Made by a program: the position numbers and the translations under genes | Shown here: piece after piece, positions 7,817 to 15,255 of the stretch | Position numbering within the stretch: position 1 is the first letter of the stretch | How the letters are laid out: every line of letters begins with the position of its first letter | Source: Actinomycetota bacterium | Lineage (GTDB): Bacteria > Actinomycetota > Actinomycetes > Streptosporangiales > Streptosporangiaceae | Length of the DNA: 27,581 nt | Direction of reading: 5' to 3' | Assembly (NCBI GenBank): GCA_003168295.1 | Contig: PMST01000279.1 | Span: 1-27,581, forward strand | The notes under the pieces: generated by a model | What the model was told of the DNA's origin: nothing | Databases searched by the model: none | The model's input: only the letters and a program-made list of their open reading frames with translations

Positions 7817-8911
7817 ATGGATCTTCCTGTCAACCCGCCGGTGGCGCCGATGCTGGCCAAGCCGACCGACGCGATCCCGACCGGGGACTATGTCTTCGAA
7901 CCGAAATGGGACGGGTTCCGCTCGATCGTGTTCCGCGACGGCGACGAGATCGAGATCGGGAGCCGGAACGAGCGGCCGATGACACGGTACTTTCCCGAAC
8001 TGGCCGCCGCGTTCCGGGCCCGGCTGCCGGAACGCTGCGTGATCGACGGGGAGATCGTGATCCCGGACGCCGCGGGCAAGCGGCTCGATTTCGAGGCCTT
8101 GCTGCAGCGGATCCACCCGGCGGCCAGCCGGGTCGAGATGCTGGCCGAGACCACCCCGGCCCACTTCATCGCGTTCGATCTGCTCGCGCTGGGCGATCAG
8201 GACTACACCGAGCGGCCCTTTACTGAGCGGCGGGCCGCGCTGGAAGGCGTGCTCGGCGCGGCCGGCTCATCCGCGTCCACCCTGCACCTGACCCCGGCCA
8301 CCACCGACGCCGACGTCGCGGCCGGCTGGTTCCGTCAGTTCGAGGGGGCCGGGCTCGACGGGCTGATCGCCAAGCCCGCCGGGGGGATCTACGAGCCGGA
8401 CAAGCGGGTGATGCTGAAGGTCAAGCACGAGCGCACCGCGGACTGCGTGGTAGCCGGCTACCGGACGCACAAAAGCGGAGAGGACGCCATCGGGTCGCTG
8501 CTGCTCGGCCTGTACACGCCGGACGGGAAACTGGCCAGCGTGGGCGTGGTCGGCGCCTTCCCGATGGCGCGGCGCCGTGAGCTGTTCGGCGAGTTGCAGC
8601 CGCTGGTCACTTCGTTCGACGGGCATCCGTGGAACTGGGCCGAGCACCATGCGGGTGAGCGCACCCCGCGCAAGGCCGAGGCCAGCCGGTGGAACGCGGC
8701 CAAGGACCTGTCGTTCATCCCGCTGCGGCCCGAACGCGTGCTCGAGGTCCGCTACGACCACATGGAAGGCGCGCGGTTCCGGCACACCACCCAGTTCGTC
8801 CGCTGGCGCCCGGATCGCGAGCCGCGCTCGTGCACCTACGCCCAGCTGGAAGAGCCGGTCAGCTACGACCTGGCCGAGATCCTGGGACCTGCGGGCGGGC
8901 GTCATGGCTGA
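7817..8911 (+). CDS. ligC: ATP-dependent DNA ligase, LigC type
   Basis: 364 residues, close to the roughly 358 of mycobacterial LigC. It seals DNA nicks through a lysyl-AMP intermediate and probably works in nonhomologous end joining or short-patch repair. The catalytic motif EPKWDGFR places the adenylated lysine at K30. Motif III-type residues lie around 78-120 (DGEIV, FIAFDLL). Motif IV is DGLIAK (181-186), and motif V includes KVKH (201-204), followed by an OB-fold region. The start lacks a ribosome site and looks leaderless. The gene overlaps the next, a LigD-type polymerase, by 8 bases (8904-8911), so translation is probably coupled. No ku gene is in the window. Confidence 0.88.
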   Translation: MDLPVNPPVAPMLAKPTDAIPTGDYVFEPKWDGFRSIVFRDGDEIEIGSRNERPMTRYFPELAAAFRARLPERCVIDGEIVIPDAAGKRLDFEALLQRIHPAASRVEMLAETTPAHFIAFDLLALGDQDYTERPFTERRAALEGVLGAAGSSASTLHLTPATTDADVAAGWFRQFEGAGLDGLIAKPAGGIYEPDKRVMLKVKHERTADCVVAGYRTHKSGEDAIGSLLLGLYTPDGKLASVGVVGAFPMARRRELFGELQPLVTSFDGHPWNWAEHHAGERTPRKAEASRWNAAKDLSFIPLRPERVLEVRYDHMEGARFRHTTQFVRWRPDREPRSCTYAQLEEPVSYDLAEILGPAGGRHG

Positions 8912-10286
8912 GCCGAAGAAGGTCCTGCTCGAGGTCGCGGGCCGCGAAGTCGCGATCAGCAATCCGGGCAAGTTGTTCTTCCCGCGGACCGGGCACACCA
9001 AGCTGGATATGGTCCGTTACTACCTGGCCGTCGCGCCGGGGGCGCTGGCCGGCGTGGGCGGGCGGCCGATGGCGCTGAAGCGGTTCGTGCACGGGGCGGA
9101 GGGCGAGGCGTTCTTCCAGAAGCGGGCGCCGGAGAAGCGCCCGGACTGGGTCGAGACCGTCGAACTCCGCTTTCCTTCCGGCCGGACCGCCGATGAGGTG
9201 GTGGTCAGCGACGAGGCCGCGCTCGCCTGGGTGATCAACCTGGGCTGCATCGACCTGAACCCGCATCCGGTGCGGGCGGCGGACGTGGACCACCCGGACG
9301 AGCTCCGGGTCGACCTGGACCCGGTGCCGGGCGTGGAATGGCCGCAGATCAGGGATGTGGCCATGGTGGCTGCCGGCGTGCTGGCCGACTTCGGGCTGAC
9401 CGGATGGCCGAAGACGTCGGGGTCGCGCGGGCTGCACGTATATGCCCGGATCGTGCCGCGCTGGTCGTTTGCTGACGTGCGCCGCGCGGCGGTGGCGGTG
9501 GCGCGGGAGATCGAGCGGCGGGCCCCAGAGCTGGCCACTTCCAAGTGGTGGAAGGAGGAGCGCCACGGCGTCTTTGTCGACTATAACCAGAACGCCAAGG
9601 ACCGCACGGTCGCCTCCGCGTACTCCATCCGGCCGGTACCGGACGCGCGGGTTTCCACCCCGCTAACCTGGGCGGAAGTACCGTCCTGCGATCCCGCCGA
9701 GTACACCATCGACACCGTCCCGGCGCGCTTCGCCGCCCTCGGCGATCCCTGGGCCGGAATGGACGAGGCGGCGGGCTCGCTGGACGGGCTGCTCGAGCTG
9801 GCGGCCAGGGACGAGGCCGCGGGCCTGCCGGACGCGCCCTGGCCGCCGCACTACGAGAAGCAGACCGCCGAGGCGCCCCGGGTCCAGCCCTCGAAACGCC
9901 GTAGCGCGCCGGCTTCCGGTTCCCCGGCTTCCGGTCTTTCGGCTTCCGCGTCCCCGGCTTCTCCAGCTTCCGCGTCCCCCGCTCCCCCGGCGCCGGGGAA
10001 GGCGAGCGGGCCGACGGGCCGACGGCGCAGCACCATGCCGCTGATCGAGATCGCCCGGGCAGCCACCAAGGACGAGGCGATGGGGGGGCTGGAACGCTGG
10101 AAGGCACGGCATGCCGCGGTGTGGACGCGGCTCGAGCCGGCCGACGTGCTGGTCGACGGGATGCGCGGGCGTAGCTCGGTCTGGTACCGGATCCGGCTCA
10201 ACCTGCGGCATGTCCCCGAGGCCGAGCGCCCGGCGCAGGAGCCGCTGGAAGTGGACTACGACCCCTGGCAGAACCTCAGCCGCTAG
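8904..10286 (+). CDS. ligD: LigD-type polymerase/primase (NHEJ) with C-terminal accessory domain
   Basis: 460 residues starting at ATG 8904 inside the end of the ligase gene. It is an archaeo-eukaryotic-primase-type polymerase as in the LigD POL domain, which fills ends during nonhomologous end joining. The catalytic acidic pair is D137-L-D139. The nucleotide-binding SGSRGLHVY carries H178, and the third metal ligand is D226 in VDYNQN. After about residue 330 comes a Pro/Ala/Ser-rich linker built of short DNA repeats (about 9895-10015). A conserved-looking C-terminal block of about 80 residues follows (ADVLVDGMRGRSSVWYRIR); I recall it from stand-alone actinobacterial LigD polymerases. There is no ligase or nuclease domain in the chain, so the polymerase and ligase functions are split over two genes here. 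A hairpin follows. Confidence 0.87.
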   Translation: MAEPKKVLLEVAGREVAISNPGKLFFPRTGHTKLDMVRYYLAVAPGALAGVGGRPMALKRFVHGAEGEAFFQKRAPEKRPDWVETVELRFPSGRTADEVVVSDEAALAWVINLGCIDLNPHPVRAADVDHPDELRVDLDPVPGVEWPQIRDVAMVAAGVLADFGLTGWPKTSGSRGLHVYARIVPRWSFADVRRAAVAVAREIERRAPELATSKWWKEERHGVFVDYNQNAKDRTVASAYSIRPVPDARVSTPLTWAEVPSCDPAEYTIDTVPARFAALGDPWAGMDEAAGSLDGLLELAARDEAAGLPDAPWPPHYEKQTAEAPRVQPSKRRSAPASGSPASGLSASASPASPASASPAPPAPGKASGPTGRRRSTMPLIEIARAATKDEAMGGLERWKARHAAVWTRLEPADVLVDGMRGRSSVWYRIRLNLRHVPEAERPAQEPLEVDYDPWQNLSR

Positions 10287-10311
10287 CCGAACCGCCGCTC
10301 GCCACCATTGC

Positions 10312-10347
10312 GGATCGGTACTACCGCTCTGGCGGTGGTACCGATCC
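10312..10347 (+). terminator. 16-bp hairpin after the LigD-type gene
   Basis: Arms 10312-10327 and 10332-10347 pair over 16 positions with one G-T wobble around a 4-base loop (TCTG). It begins 26 bases after the polymerase stop codon. No T-run follows. Confidence 0.8.
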
Positions 10348-10623
10348 ACGATGCTGCTGTCGCCGCTCCCACTGCCTGAATTTCCGGGTTTGGCGCGCGG
10401 CGACGCGATCGCACGCGCAGCCGACATGCCCGCGCCCTCCCCCCGTGCGCCAAGTCTCCTCGATCCGGACATCATGAGGTAAACGGCTATTAACCGGTAT
10501 GTTGGTGTTTGCGGGTAGGTTGACGATGTACATACTCTTGAACGGGGGCGGGAGAGCTATGACAGGAAATTTCATGACACGAGGGCCCATGATGAGAAGG
10601 CACGGCCTGATGGGGGAATGGTG
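10348..10623 (+). promoter_or_regulatory. Control region upstream of glpD
   Basis: With the hairpin before it, this is the longest gene-free stretch in this part of the window. The first half is GC-rich without visible structure. The second half (about 10480-10545) is more AT-rich, and weak candidate promoter words are present: TTGCGG at 10509-10514 with CATACT at 10531-10536 (16-base spacer), and an isolated TTGACG at 10520-10525. No clear operator palindrome is seen. The polypurine GGGGGA at 10612-10617 serves as the glpD ribosome site. Confidence 0.3.
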
Positions 10624-12345
10624 ATGGCGAGTAACGGCGTGCTCGACGCCCGGGACCGCGACGCAATGCTCGGCCGGCTGGCCGGCGAGCGCTTCGATGT
10701 GCTCGTCATCGGCGGCGGCATCACCGGTGCGGGAGCCGCGCTCGACGCCGCGTCCCGCGGCCTGCGGGTCGCCCTGGTGGAGGCGCGCGACCTGGCCTCC
10801 GGCACCTCGAGCCGGTCGAGCAAGCTCATTCACGGCGGCCTGCGGTACCTGGAGCAGTTCGACTTCAAGCTGGTGTGGGAAGCCCTGCACGAGCGCGACC
10901 TGCTGGTGTCCAAGCTCGCTCCGCACCTGGTCAAGCCGGTTTCTTTCCTGTACCCGCTGTACAAGAAGGTGGTCGAGCGACCGTACGTCGGGGCGGGCCT
11001 GGTCCTCTACGACGCGATGGAGGGAACGCACAGGCCCGTGCCGCACCACCGGCACCTGTCCGCCCGCAGCGCGCTCAAGCGCGCCCCCGCCCTGTCCCCG
11101 GACCGGCTGGCGGGCGCCATGCTGTACTACGACGCCCAGGTCGACGACGCGAGGTACGCGCTCGCCGTGACCCGCACCGCAGCCGCGCACCGCGCCGTGA
11201 TCGCGACCCGGGTCAGCGCGGTCGGCCTGCTGCGCGGACCCGACGGGATCCGGGTGACCGGCGCCCGGGTCCGCGATGAGGAGTCCGGGCGCGAGATCAA
11301 CGTGGCTGCTGAGGCCGTGGTGGTCTGCGCGGGCGTGTGGACCGACCTGGTGCACGAACTGGCCGGCGTTCGGGCCGGTTACCAGGTCCGGATGTCCAAG
11401 GGCGTGCACATCGTGGTGCCCAAGGAAGCGGTGCAGGCGGACACCGGGATGATCCTGCGGACCGAGAAGAGCGTGCTGTTCTTCATCCCGTGGGGCGAGC
11501 GCTGGATCGTCGGCACGACCGACACCGACTGGTCAGGCGACCGGGCCGAGCCGACCCCGACCGAGGAGGACGTCGAGTACATCCTGTCCGCCGCGAACCG
11601 GGCGCTGGCCCGTCCGCTGACCCGCGCTGACGTCATTGCCGTGTACGCGGGCCTGCGTCCGCTGGTGGCCGCCAGCGGGGGGAACGGATCCAAGCCCACC
11701 ACCAAGCTGTCCCGGGAGCACGTGGTCGACGTCCCGGTTCCCGGCCTGGCGAGCATCGCGGGCGGAAAGTTCACCACCTACCGGCTGATGGCACGCGATG
11801 TCGTGGACGCCGCCGTGGCGGACTTCGACCGTGACGTGCCTGCCTCGGTCACCGACCAGGTGCCGCTGCTCGGCGCCGACGGCCTGGCCGCGGCTGCGCC
11901 CGCGGCGGGACGGCTGGCCGAAGACTACGGGGTGACCCGTGGATGCGTGGAGCACCTGCTCAGCCGGTACGGGACCCTCGCCGAGGAGGTGCTCAACCTG
12001 ACCCGCGCCGATCCCGCGCTGGCCCGCCCGCTGGCCGAAGGCCACCCGTACCTGCGAGCCGAGGTCGCCTACGCGGTCACCCACGAACAAGCCCTGCACG
12101 TCGAGGATGTGCTGATGCGGCGGACTCGCCTGTTCATCGAGTCGGCCGACTCGGGCACTGGAGCGGCGGCCGAGGTCAGCGCGATCATGGGCCGGCTCCT
12201 CGGCTGGAACCGGCGCAAGCGCGCCGCCGAGACGCGCCGCTACCTGGAGCTTGTCGCGGCCGAGCAGACCGTGCCCGCCATGGTCGCCGACCCGGCGTCC
12301 CCGGAGCCCGAGCTCGCCCTCGCCGCGAGCGCCGCCGCGGGATGA
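10624..12345 (+). CDS. glpD: Aerobic glycerol-3-phosphate dehydrogenase
   Basis: FAD enzyme that oxidises sn-glycerol 3-phosphate to dihydroxyacetone phosphate and passes electrons to the quinone pool at the inner face of the membrane. 573 residues from ATG 10624, chosen because GGGGGA (10612-10617) is six bases upstream; ATG 10618 and GTG 10621 are also in frame. The FAD motif GGGITGAG is at 30-37, followed by the family hallmark SSRSSKLIHGGLRYLEQF. Further on come IPWGERWIVGTTDTDW, AGLRPLV and AGGKFTTYR. The C-terminal helical domain typical of GlpD is complete. No glpF or glpK is adjacent. The stop codon overlaps the next start as ATGA, so a small DNA-binding protein is coupled to it. Confidence 0.93.
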   Translation: MASNGVLDARDRDAMLGRLAGERFDVLVIGGGITGAGAALDAASRGLRVALVEARDLASGTSSRSSKLIHGGLRYLEQFDFKLVWEALHERDLLVSKLAPHLVKPVSFLYPLYKKVVERPYVGAGLVLYDAMEGTHRPVPHHRHLSARSALKRAPALSPDRLAGAMLYYDAQVDDARYALAVTRTAAAHRAVIATRVSAVGLLRGPDGIRVTGARVRDEESGREINVAAEAVVVCAGVWTDLVHELAGVRAGYQVRMSKGVHIVVPKEAVQADTGMILRTEKSVLFFIPWGERWIVGTTDTDWSGDRAEPTPTEEDVEYILSAANRALARPLTRADVIAVYAGLRPLVAASGGNGSKPTTKLSREHVVDVPVPGLASIAGGKFTTYRLMARDVVDAAVADFDRDVPASVTDQVPLLGADGLAAAAPAAGRLAEDYGVTRGCVEHLLSRYGTLAEEVLNLTRADPALARPLAEGHPYLRAEVAYAVTHEQALHVEDVLMRRTRLFIESADSGTGAAAEVSAIMGRLLGWNRRKRAAETRRYLELVAAEQTVPAMVADPASPEPELALAASAAAG

Positions 12346-12998
12346 GCGGGCCGGGCCCCAGGCGGCTGCTGACCTTCCGGCTCGACCAGGAGCAACGGCG
12401 TCGGCTCAAGGCCAGGCTGGCCCGGGAGGGCCGGACGATGTCCGAGGTGGTGACGCATGGCCTGCGCCAGTACGTGCAGCGCTCCCGGCCGGCCGGGAGC
12501 GCCAAACCCGCGGTCGCGAGCGCGAAGGGCACCGAGAAGCTGGTGCTGCCCGACCGCATCGCCGCCCGGCTGCGTGAGCTTCGGGCGACCGGGCACAGCG
12601 ATCTGCTTTCGGCGACGCTGGCGGCGCTCAACGAAGCGGGCTGGCCGTTGCGCCCGCTTGCGGACGCCCTGGGTATCAGCCGGCAAGCGGTCCAGGCCCG
12701 GGTCCGGCGCCGGGCCGCCGCGGCGCTGCGGGAGCACGTGACGAACTGCGAACCCCCGCCGCCGTTTCCGCACCGGCGGATGGCCAGCGCGGCCGGCCTC
12801 CGGCCGCACCTGACCATCAAGATCGACCATTCGCTGCGCGCGTCGGCGCACCGGGCTGCGGCCGATGAGGGCCACTCGCTCACCCAGGTGGTCGAGGCCA
12901 TCCTGGACCGCTACCTCAGGCACGGCATCGCCGACGCGGATCAGCCGCCCCGGCCGACCTCCGGCCGCGCCTCCCGGCCGGCCAGCCGGTCACGATAG
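12342..12998 (+). CDS. Putative DNA-binding regulator with two ribbon-helix-helix-like segments
   Basis: 218 residues starting in the ATGA overlap with glpD. Residues 9-47 (LTFRLDQEQ, then a helix, a turn and SEVVTHGLRQYV) have the strand-helix-helix pattern of a ribbon-helix-helix DNA-binding domain. Residues 156-195 (LTIKIDHSL, helix, SLTQVVEAILDRYL) repeat that pattern. Between them, residues 100-123 (LADALGISRQAVQARV) look like a helix-turn-helix. The chain is basic at both ends and has no enzyme motifs or membrane segments. I do not recognise a named family. The overlap suggests it is made with GlpD and may regulate glycerol-phosphate genes or itself. The domain reading comes from pattern recognition by eye. 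Confidence 0.7.
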   Translation: MSGPGPRRLLTFRLDQEQRRRLKARLAREGRTMSEVVTHGLRQYVQRSRPAGSAKPAVASAKGTEKLVLPDRIAARLRELRATGHSDLLSATLAALNEAGWPLRPLADALGISRQAVQARVRRRAAAALREHVTNCEPPPPFPHRRMASAAGLRPHLTIKIDHSLRASAHRAAADEGHSLTQVVEAILDRYLRHGIADADQPPRPTSGRASRPASRSR

Positions 12999-13003
12999 AG
13001 CCG

Positions 13004-13789
13004 CTAGTGCCGGCGTAGCACCAGGATCATGCGCCATGCTCCCACCGCGTCGACGGGCAGATCGACGTCGAAGTCCCCGTAGCTGGCCACGACGGTGAAC
13101 TCGCCGGCCAGCCGGATCACGGCGGCCATCTCGGTCGCGGTCCAGAACCGGTTCGGCACCACGTCGGTGACCGTTCGCACCGGCCCGTTCCGCTTGTGAT
13201 AGGTGACGCTGACGTGCTCCCTGGTGATCTGCGTGACCGGGTCGATCTGGTCCTTCGCGCCCCAGCGCACGCTGACCATGCCGTCGCCGACTTCGGTGCT
13301 CCACTCGCTGCTGGTCCGGTGCTCGGCCGAGAAGAAGTCCGCCGGGTGCGCGAGCTCCATGATGTACAGCCCATTCGGGCTGAGGTACCGCGCGACCGAG
13401 GCCAGATGCCGCAGCATGTCGTCGAGCGATAGCAGGTGGCACAGCGAGTTGAGCATCGTGATGGCGAGATCGACATCACCGGGAAGGCGGAAGTCCCGCA
13501 TGTCCGCCTCGACGACGGTCAAACCGAGCTGATCCGCCTTGGCCAGCTCCCGGGCCCGCGCGCACATCGCCGCGCTGAGGTCGAGCGCGGTGGTCTCAAG
13601 CCCGCGGCGCGCTAGTTCACGGGCATGCTCCGCGGGGCCGGCGGCGAGCTCGAGCACCGAGCGCGGCGGACCGGCCTCCGGCGCCCGGTACCTATCGGAC
13701 CACCGCAGCAGCGCGTCTACCTCGGCGGGCACGTCGCGGTACGCACATGCGGCCTGGTAGAACTCCGGCTCGTCATAGATTCCTGACAC
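13004..13789 (-). CDS. Class I SAM-dependent methyltransferase
   Basis: 261 residues from GTG 13789. I chose this start because the sequence from there (SGIYDEPEFYQAAxxYRDVPAEVD) matches the usual beginning of this methyltransferase group. The frame is open further upstream, but that part reads as non-coding. The SAM-binding motif I is VLELAAG at 45-51, with the acidic residue ending strand 2 at D70 (TALDLS). A DMRDF motif and a TMLNSLCHLLS region follow. The C-terminal half is beta-rich, with a WTATEM segment. The methyl acceptor is unknown. The gene is convergent with the regulator at 12342, with only five bases between stop codons, and divergent from the unknown gene at 13876. Confidence 0.82.
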   Translation of the reverse strand: MSGIYDEPEFYQAACAYRDVPAEVDALLRWSDRYRAPEAGPPRSVLELAAGPAEHARELARRGLETTALDLSAAMCARARELAKADQLGLTVVEADMRDFRLPGDVDLAITMLNSLCHLLSLDDMLRHLASVARYLSPNGLYIMELAHPADFFSAEHRTSSEWSTEVGDGMVSVRWGAKDQIDPVTQITREHVSVTYHKRNGPVRTVTDVVPNRFWTATEMAAVIRLAGEFTVVASYGDFDVDLPVDAVGAWRMILVLRRH

Positions 13790-13822
13790 CCGACCATGAT
13801 GCCCGATGCCAGGACCAGCCTT

Positions 13823-13840
13823 GTGCAAAGTAACGTGCAC
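13823..13840. promoter_or_regulatory. Short inverted repeat between divergent genes
   Basis: GTGCA (13823-13827) and TGCAC (13836-13840) form a 5-base inverted repeat with an 8-base spacer, in the 86-base gap between the divergent methyltransferase and unknown genes. It could be an operator, but arms this short arise by chance easily. Confidence 0.25.
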
Positions 13841-13875
13841 TAGCCTCACGCATCGCCCTGCGGCAGACTGTCCGC

Positions 13876-15255
13876 ATGATGACAGAGAGCCAGGCGCTGG
13901 AAACCCTGACCCGCGAGGACCCAGAGGCGGGCGGAGACGCAAAGGCCGCCCTGGCCTGGCTTACCGGTGACGAGGGCCTGGAGACGATCTCGCTGCTGCG
14001 CCTGCAAGAGTTCCTCTGGTACGCGCTCCCCGTCAAGTGGCCGATGTCCACGCCGGGCCGGGTCGGGGTGGCGAAGGCGCTCGGCCGCCTGTTCATGCTG
14101 GCGGGCCTGGAGCGTTACGCCGGAGTGTGTTCCTCGACGGGCACCGCGAAGATCATCACTGCTTACGCGGACGGGCACGAGGAGGGAATCGCCGCCTACA
14201 CCGAGGCCATCGAGGAATCGAACGCGGCGCCGCCTGACACCGAGCTGCTGGCCTGGGGTTCGGTCATGGGATCGCAGGAGCGGGCCGCTTATGACGCCTG
14301 CGCGGCCGCACTCGAACTGGCCTTTGCCTCCGGCGAGCTGAGCGTGGGCGCACGCGGCTGGCGCACCAAGCGAGTAGACATCGTCAATCGCTGGCTGACC
14401 GGGCGTCCCGAGATCACGTTGGAGCCGCCGTCCGACAGCGGCGAGGAAACCGGGCAGGTAAACGACGGCACGCCGGCCACCGACACCTGGCTGGGCCGCA
14501 TCAGCGCCGAGCGCATCGACGCCTGGGCGCACGGGCGGCCAGGGGAACGGTCACGGCTGGCGCGCGGGCTGATTCCGCGCCTGCTCGAACCGCCCGCGCT
14601 GCCCGATGACCCGCTGCCCACGCTGCACTGGCTGCTCAATCACGCCGACGAGGGACTGCGGCTCACCGCCCGCCACTACATCGCGCCTGCCATCGTCACC
14701 GAGGCGGTGGACACGTTCGGCTGGCGCGATCAGCTGGTCGGCACCTTGCGCCAGGAACTCGACGTGTTCCCGCTGCACACGCTGCGCGGCATGGCGCAAA
14801 GCGAGATGGGGGCCGTCCGCCGCAGCCACACCAGCCTGGTGCTCACCAAGACGGGCAGGCTCATGACGGCGGACCCCGCCGCCAGATGGCACATCGGCAC
14901 GGCCGCGCTGATCGGCCCGGACGACGGTCCGCAGCCGGACTTCTCCGTCGCGGTCCGCGAGGCTGCGCTGCTGATCATCTTGACCAGCGGGCCGACCGGA
15001 TACGACGAGCTGACCAGGCTGCTGACCGACATCCACGGCGTGGAAGGCTGGGCGGCAGGGGGCCGTCATGGCCTGGCCAGCGCCGTGCGCACCGAGCTCT
15101 ACACGCTCAGGCACCGGTTGTGGGCGCTTCACCTGCTGGGCGGCGAACGCAGTTTCAGCGCGCCGCTATCGCTCACCGACGCCGGAGTGGCCGGGGCGCT
15201 GTCCGCACTGCTCGCCCGGGCCCTGCGGCCCCGGCACCACCTGGGCCTCGGATAA
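13876..15255 (+). CDS. Protein of unknown function, 459 residues
   Basis: I do not recognise this protein with confidence. It starts with two ATG codons and no ribosome site; CAGACT lies at -12 to -7, so it may be leaderless. The chain is mostly helical, without signal peptide, membrane helices or enzyme motifs. The N-terminal third holds LLRLQEFLWYALPVKW and an acidic patch. The middle is a charged spacer (about 185-205). Around residue 315 there is a segment of the form RRSHTSLVLTKTGRLM, followed by ADPAARWH. It resembles a winged-helix-like strand pair that I recall from actinobacterial pRiA4b ORF-3-like and related proteins. That resemblance is weak. Its last 90 bases overlap the 3' end of pobA on the other strand. 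Confidence 0.65.
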   Translation: MMTESQALETLTREDPEAGGDAKAALAWLTGDEGLETISLLRLQEFLWYALPVKWPMSTPGRVGVAKALGRLFMLAGLERYAGVCSSTGTAKIITAYADGHEEGIAAYTEAIEESNAAPPDTELLAWGSVMGSQERAAYDACAAALELAFASGELSVGARGWRTKRVDIVNRWLTGRPEITLEPPSDSGEETGQVNDGTPATDTWLGRISAERIDAWAHGRPGERSRLARGLIPRLLEPPALPDDPLPTLHWLLNHADEGLRLTARHYIAPAIVTEAVDTFGWRDQLVGTLRQELDVFPLHTLRGMAQSEMGAVRRSHTSLVLTKTGRLMTADPAARWHIGTAALIGPDDGPQPDFSVAVREAALLIILTSGPTGYDELTRLLTDIHGVEGWAAGGRHGLASAVRTELYTLRHRLWALHLLGGERSFSAPLSLTDAGVAGALSALLARALRPRHHLGLG

